Below are positions 4,968-7,422 of a stretch of DNA of 7,422 nt, in pieces; position 1 is the first letter of the stretch; each line of letters opens with the position of its first letter. The stretch lies in assembly GCA_019419485.1 (NCBI GenBank), contig DXZV01000072.1, positions 793-8,214 of the forward strand, written 5' to 3'. The stretch comes from Collinsella sp. (GTDB lineage: Bacteria > Actinomycetota > Coriobacteriia > Coriobacteriales > Coriobacteriaceae). The notes beneath the pieces were generated by a model that was not told the DNA's origin, made no database searches, and saw nothing but the letters and a program-made list of their open reading frames with translations. The translations under genes were made by a program, and so were the position numbers.

Positions 4968-5354
4968 TTAATCCAGCCAGAACGGGTACGGGTCCCTGTG
5001 GTGGAGGTCCTCCCACACTGCCCTGTCGCCCCACTCCGGCCCTCCGTCATCACGCGACGGCGAGGCGGAGTAGACGCTGAACAGGAAGTCGATGTCCGCG
5101 TCGGTCGGCATCGTGGCGAGCTTCTCGCGCGCCGTCCTCGCGTCCCCCGAGTGCGCGTGGCACCACCAGAACACCGCCTTCACGCGCTTGACCGACGTCA
5201 GCCCCCGGTGGTTGCGCAGGACGGCCCTCAGCTGCGAGTTCACCCCTCCCTCGATCATGTTGTTGGTCGACGGCAGCGGGCCGGCCTTGGCCAGGGCGGG
5301 GTCGAGGTAGGTGAACAGCGTCCCCGCCGACACCAGCGACGACAGCGACGAGCG
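4968..5354 (-). pseudogene. IS1249-type transposase, C-terminal fragment
   Basis: This is the 3' part of the outer transposase gene, cut off from its start by the IS3 insertion. It encodes SSLSSLVSAGTLFTYLD, then PSTNNMIEGGVNSQLR, whose Glu (residue 279 of the restored protein) is the third acidic residue of the DDE triad in IS256-type transposases. The C-terminus ends WEDLHHRDPYPFWLD, a tail I associate with IS1249-type proteins. The first codon of the segment (CGC, 5352-5354) is the duplicated target triplet. It is in frame with the N-terminal fragment once the IS3 element is removed. There is no internal stop, so the disruption is the only lesion. It has no start signal of its own and is probably not expressed as a functional protein. 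Confidence 0.88.
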
Positions 5355-5391
5355 TGGATTGGCAACACCTATTTGGACGATTCCGGGAGGG
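5355..5391. repeat. IS3 element left inverted repeat
   Basis: Starts TGGATTGGCAACACC and contains GATTCCGGGAGGG; 30 of 37 positions match the other end in reverse complement. The orfB stop codon (5369-5371) lies inside it. Confidence 0.85.
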
Positions 5392-6226
5392 ACGGCCCCG
5401 CCTCCCTGAACTCGACCGGCGACATGTAGCCCAGCGTCGAGTGGATCCTGAAGTTGTTGTACCAATGCACGTAGTCCGAGAGCTTGGCCCGGAGCTCGCG
5501 CGTCGTGCCGAACGTCTCGCGGTGGACGAGCTCGGCCTTCAGTATCCTGTTGGTCGACTCGTCGACGGCGTTGTCGTAGGGGCAGCCCTTGGCCGACAGC
5601 GACCTCTCTATGCCGAAGGTCTCGAGCATCAGGTCGATCTCGGCGTTGTCGAACTCGCTGCCGCGGTCCGTGTGGAAGACCTCGATGTCCGAGATGGGGA
5701 AGGAGAGCGTCGCGAACGCCGACTTGACCAGCCGGGCGTCCTTCCTGGGCCCGGCGGAGTGGCCGACGATCTCCCTGTTGTAGAGGTCGACGAGCAGGCA
5801 GACGTAGTTCCACGAGGCCCCGACGCGCACGTAGGTCAGGTCGCTGCATATATGGGTGCGCGGCGCCCTGCCGCCGAAGCCGCGCGCGACGACGTTGGGC
5901 ACGTCGGCCTCGTTGACCGCCCCGGGGTGCACCTTGAACCTCTTCCTGCCGTATGCGCTGACCAGGCCGTTCTCCCTCATGATGCGGCAGACCCGGCGCC
6001 GGCTGACGGTGACGCCCGACCTCTCGAGCGACGCCTTTATCTTGCGCGAGCCGTACCGGCCCTTGCTGGCGGCGTGGGCCGCGACCACGGCCGGCGTGGC
6101 GGGGTCCGGCGCGTCGGGCCGGTCGGCCCGCGAGCGCATGGAGTAGTACATCGACCTCGCGACGCCGAGGAGCCTGCACTGCGCTGATATGGGGTAGCGG
6201 CCCTCGTTGGCCGCTATGGCCCTCAC
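5369..6226 (-). CDS. IS3-family transposase OrfB, DDE integrase domain
   Basis: Counted from the GTG at 6226, which overlaps the orfA stop, this is 285 residues. An HTH_21-like region (about 56-88, GRYGSRKIKASLERSGVTVS) precedes the rve integrase core. The catalytic triad is visible: Asp129 in CSDLTYVRV, Asp187 in FHTDRGSEFDN, and Glu223 in NAVDESTNRILKAEL. The 35-residue D-E spacing is the IS3/retroviral hallmark. The C-terminus has the usual YNNFRIHSTLGYMSPVEF. The GTG has no good ribosome binding site; the functional product is more likely the OrfAB fusion made by -1 frameshifting near the orfA stop. The frame is also open upstream through orfA into the outer transposase gene, which is coincidental. 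No internal lesion is seen. Confidence 0.92.
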   Translation of the reverse strand: MRAIAANEGRYPISAQCRLLGVARSMYYSMRSRADRPDAPDPATPAVVAAHAASKGRYGSRKIKASLERSGVTVSRRRVCRIMRENGLVSAYGRKRFKVHPGAVNEADVPNVVARGFGGRAPRTHICSDLTYVRVGASWNYVCLLVDLYNREIVGHSAGPRKDARLVKSAFATLSFPISDIEVFHTDRGSEFDNAEIDLMLETFGIERSLSAKGCPYDNAVDESTNRILKAELVHRETFGTTRELRAKLSDYVHWYNNFRIHSTLGYMSPVEFREAGPSLPESSK

Positions 6227-6229
6227 TTT
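6195..6229 (-). promoter_or_regulatory. Likely programmed -1 frameshift signal between orfA and orfB
   Basis: Near the end of orfA the minus strand reads CGA AAG TGA: an A_AAG slip tetramer (6229-6226) directly before the stop. Nine nt later comes a stem of AGCGGCC and GGCCGCT (core 6215-6209 with 6202-6196, plus one outer A-T pair) around a 6-nt loop. Slippage by -1 at AAG continues into the orfB frame (lysine, then valine). A slip site, short spacer and stable stem are the known elements for making OrfAB in IS3 elements. Confidence 0.6.
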
Positions 6230-6510
6230 CGAGCGTATATCAGCGCCGCTTGTTTTAAGACGTCGACCTCCATCCGGAGCCTGCGGTTCTCGCGTTCGAG
6301 CTCCAGGATCCGGTTCTGCTCGGGCGTGCGGTTGTCCGCGGCGCGCGGCGAGCCGGTCGCGTTTATCGACTTGATCCACCTCTCCACGGTGCTCTTGCCG
6401 AGGTCGTACTCGTCCATGATCTCGCGCTTGGGCTTTCCGGCGTTGTAGAGGTCGACTATCTGCCTCTTGAACTCGTCGGTGAAATGCCTCGGGTGCCTGG
6501 GGTCCCTCAT
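6223..6510 (-). CDS. IS3-family transposase OrfA (helix-turn-helix and leucine zipper)
   Basis: A 95-residue OrfA. Residues 8-50 (HFTDEFKRQIVDLYNAG, then EIMDEYDLGKSTVERWIKSI) form the HTH_Tnp_1 domain that binds the IS ends. A coiled-coil or leucine-zipper stretch (about 60-85, ILELERENRRLRMEVDVL) and the typical end KQAALIYARK follow. The ATG at 6510 is preceded by GGGAGGG about 6 nt upstream; the open frame back to 6567 runs into the inverted repeat and is rejected. OrfA alone normally regulates transposition; joined to OrfB by frameshifting it forms the active transposase. Confidence 0.92.
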   Translation of the reverse strand: MRDPRHPRHFTDEFKRQIVDLYNAGKPKREIMDEYDLGKSTVERWIKSINATGSPRAADNRTPEQNRILELERENRRLRMEVDVLKQAALIYARK

Positions 6511-6534
6511 ATACGGCCCTCCCGTCTCTCGCGC

Positions 6535-6571
6535 CCCTCCCGGAACTGTCCACATCAGCGTAGCCAATCCA
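6535..6571. repeat. IS3 element right inverted repeat
   Basis: Reverse complement starts TGGATTGGCTACGCTG and contains CAGTTCCGGGAGGG, pairing with the left end. It lies upstream of orfA and so probably overlaps its promoter region. Confidence 0.85.
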
Positions 6572-7306
6572 GCGCGCCCGCCTCAGCCTCTCGTGGGTGT
6601 AGACCCTCCTGCCGTCCACCACGGTCCTGTCCTCCAGGAAGTCGGCCCAGAACCCGCACCAGTCGAGGTAGCGCTCGACCCAGAGCTCGGCCTGGTGCAG
6701 CGTCTCGATGCCCATGAGGTCGCGCGCGATGAGGTAGAGCTCGCGCCCCGCCTGGAGCTTCGGCCGCGTCGTCGTGTAGCGCTTGACCTGCGAGAAGGCG
6801 TGGAAGGTGCACCTCTGGACGCTGGTGCGCGGCCAGGTCTCTCGCACGGCCTTGGCGAACCCGCTCCCGCCGTCGGTGACGACCACGTCGGGCGCCGGGA
6901 TCGGCGCCATGAGGGCCGACCACGCCCTCGAGTTCTCCGACCTGGCCATGTACCAGGAGACCACCCGCTCGCCGCTGCAGCATATGAGCACGACGAGGTC
7001 GCGCGCGACCCAGATCCCGTCGACGTAGAGCACGCGGTGCAGCTCGCCGTCGGGGACGGGCATCGGCCAGACCTCCCAGAACTCGGCCGTCCTGCGCCTG
7101 AAGGACCGCCCGCCGCCCGGCATCGCCGCCTGGGAGTCCTTCGAGAGGAGCCACCCGAGGAACTCGTCCAGCCTCGTCGCCGTGTCGTCGTACCTCACAG
7201 TCGTCGACGCGCCGCAGGCCGTGCACCTCCACCGCTGGGACCCCGATGAGGTCCTGCCGTTGCGCTTGGTCCGACCGCCGCAGTAGGGGCAATAAACGGC
7301 CTTCAT
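6572..7306 (-). pseudogene. IS1249-type transposase, N-terminal fragment
   Basis: Codons 1-245 of the outer element's transposase. It starts with a zinc-ribbon-like domain (C6-x2-C9 and C28-x2-C31), typical of the IS1249 branch. DDE residues follow: Asp96 in LYVDGIWVA and Asp145 in VVTDGGSGFAKAV, plus the C166-x2-H169 block (RCTFHAFSQVKRY). The third acidic residue is on the other side of the IS3 element. The ATG at 7306 has GGAAGAGG 5 nt upstream; a GTG two codons earlier is less likely. The frame does not stop at the IS3 junction but continues to 5369, so a 645-residue hybrid could be translated. The fragment breaks after Arg245, and joining it to the C-terminal fragment gives 372 residues. 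Confidence 0.9.
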
Positions 7307-7377
7307 GGGCACCTCTTCCGAAAGGGTATTTAACGGTTCCGGAAAAGGTTATCTACCTGCGGGAACGATAGGCAACC

Positions 7378-7394
7378 GGACACACATTCTGTCC
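7378..7394. repeat. Right terminal inverted repeat of the IS1249-type element
   Basis: GGACACACATTCTGTCC; its reverse complement matches the left end at 16 of 17 positions. Only 28 bp of flanking DNA lie beyond it in the window, with nothing recognisable. Confidence 0.8.
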
Positions 7395-7422
7395 GAGCGG
7401 TTAAAAGCGGGCACGGAATTTA

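Larger units (their letters stand above)
5355..6571 (-). mobile_element. Complete IS3-family insertion sequence, 1217 bp
   Basis: The ends are 37-bp imperfect inverted repeats, 30 of 37 identical (5355-5391 and 6535-6571), both starting TGGATTGGC and therefore ending in the TG...CA of IS3 elements. A 3-bp GCG duplication flanks it (5352-5354 and 6572-6574), the expected size for this family. The element holds orfA and orfB on the minus strand with a -1 frame relationship, and its orfB stop falls inside the left repeat. Both frames are intact, so it looks active or recently active. Confidence 0.93.
4927..7394 (-). mobile_element. IS1249-type (IS256 superfamily) insertion sequence, interrupted by an IS3 element
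   Basis: The element is bounded by 17-bp terminal inverted repeats: GGACAAAATGTGTGTCC at 4927-4943 and, in reverse complement, GGACAGAATGTGTGTCC at 7378-7394 (16 of 17 identical). Its single transposase gene starts 72 bp inside the right end and stops 24 bp inside the left end. Without the inner IS3 element and one 3-bp target duplication the length would be 1248 bp. No matching 8-9 bp target duplication is visible outside the repeats, so either it has decayed or the true outer edge is slightly different. The element is more GC-rich than the nucleotidyltransferase operon and uses many CGC, CTC and GTC codons. Confidence 0.85.

Noticed and set aside
4968..6179. A 403-residue minus-strand frame
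   Set aside because: Only its last 128 codons are real (outer transposase C-terminus); the rest is an Arg/Gly-rich shadow of orfB.
5354..6187. A 277-residue plus-strand frame opposite orfB
   Set aside because: Low-complexity Arg/Val/Asp composition typical of antisense frames in GC-rich DNA; it mirrors a well-supported transposase gene.
6467..7249. A 260-residue plus-strand frame opposite the outer transposase
   Set aside because: Antisense shadow crossing the IS3 junction, with Pro/Arg/Ala-rich composition and no recognisable domain.
5369..7312. A single large novel transposase gene
   Set aside because: It is a chance in-frame join of two elements: residues after 245 are an out-of-frame reading of orfA before OrfB begins, and the IS3 ends and GCG duplication mark the boundary.

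Overview
The window looks like a chromosomal segment of a fairly high-GC, anaerobic, gut-type actinobacterium, most likely Coriobacteriia and possibly Collinsella. This rests on the rubrerythrin, the clusterless MutY-like glycosylase of a kind I associate with anaerobes, the GC-rich codon use, and strong GGAGG-type ribosome binding sites. The genus is an inference; no rRNA or other marker gene is present. Every gene I can support lies on the minus strand, so the window is best read from its right end to its left end.

Right end (4927-7394): a nested insertion-sequence block. An IS256-superfamily element of the IS1249 type, bounded by related 17-bp terminal inverted repeats, carries a 372-codon transposase gene. 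That gene is split by a complete IS3-family element (5355-6571, 1217 bp) with 37-bp imperfect ends starting TG and ending CA, and a 3-bp GCG target duplication. Removing the IS3 element and one GCG restores the outer transposase frame exactly, so the insertion looks recent. The IS3 element carries orfA and orfB, with a likely -1 frameshift signal (A_AAG, stop, 9-nt spacer, GC-rich stem) between them.

Middle (2571-4926): host genes. An Rrf2/IscR-type regulator with a Cys3-His cluster site sits 21 bp upstream of a MutY-like adenine glycosylase. A perfect TATAAT inside a 16-bp near-palindrome upstream of the regulator suggests autoregulation. Rubrerythrin follows 115 bp downstream with a possible promoter of its own. 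The grouping of a probable Fe-S sensor, an oxidative-damage repair enzyme and a peroxide reductase suggests an oxidative-stress neighbourhood. Past rubrerythrin lie a 35-bp perfect inverted repeat with a 30-nt loop and then a clear rho-independent terminator.

Left end (1-2118): a small single-pass membrane protein of unknown function; then a two-gene operon of a predicted nucleotidyltransferase and an HTH-containing partner, translationally coupled by a TTGA overlap and preceded by an AT-rich inverted repeat; then the start of rmuC, which runs off the window. The two-gene operon resembles a type IV (AbiE/MNT-like) toxin-antitoxin module in reversed gene order and is the best candidate for a poorly described system here. 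No tRNA, rRNA, CRISPR array or plus-strand gene was found.
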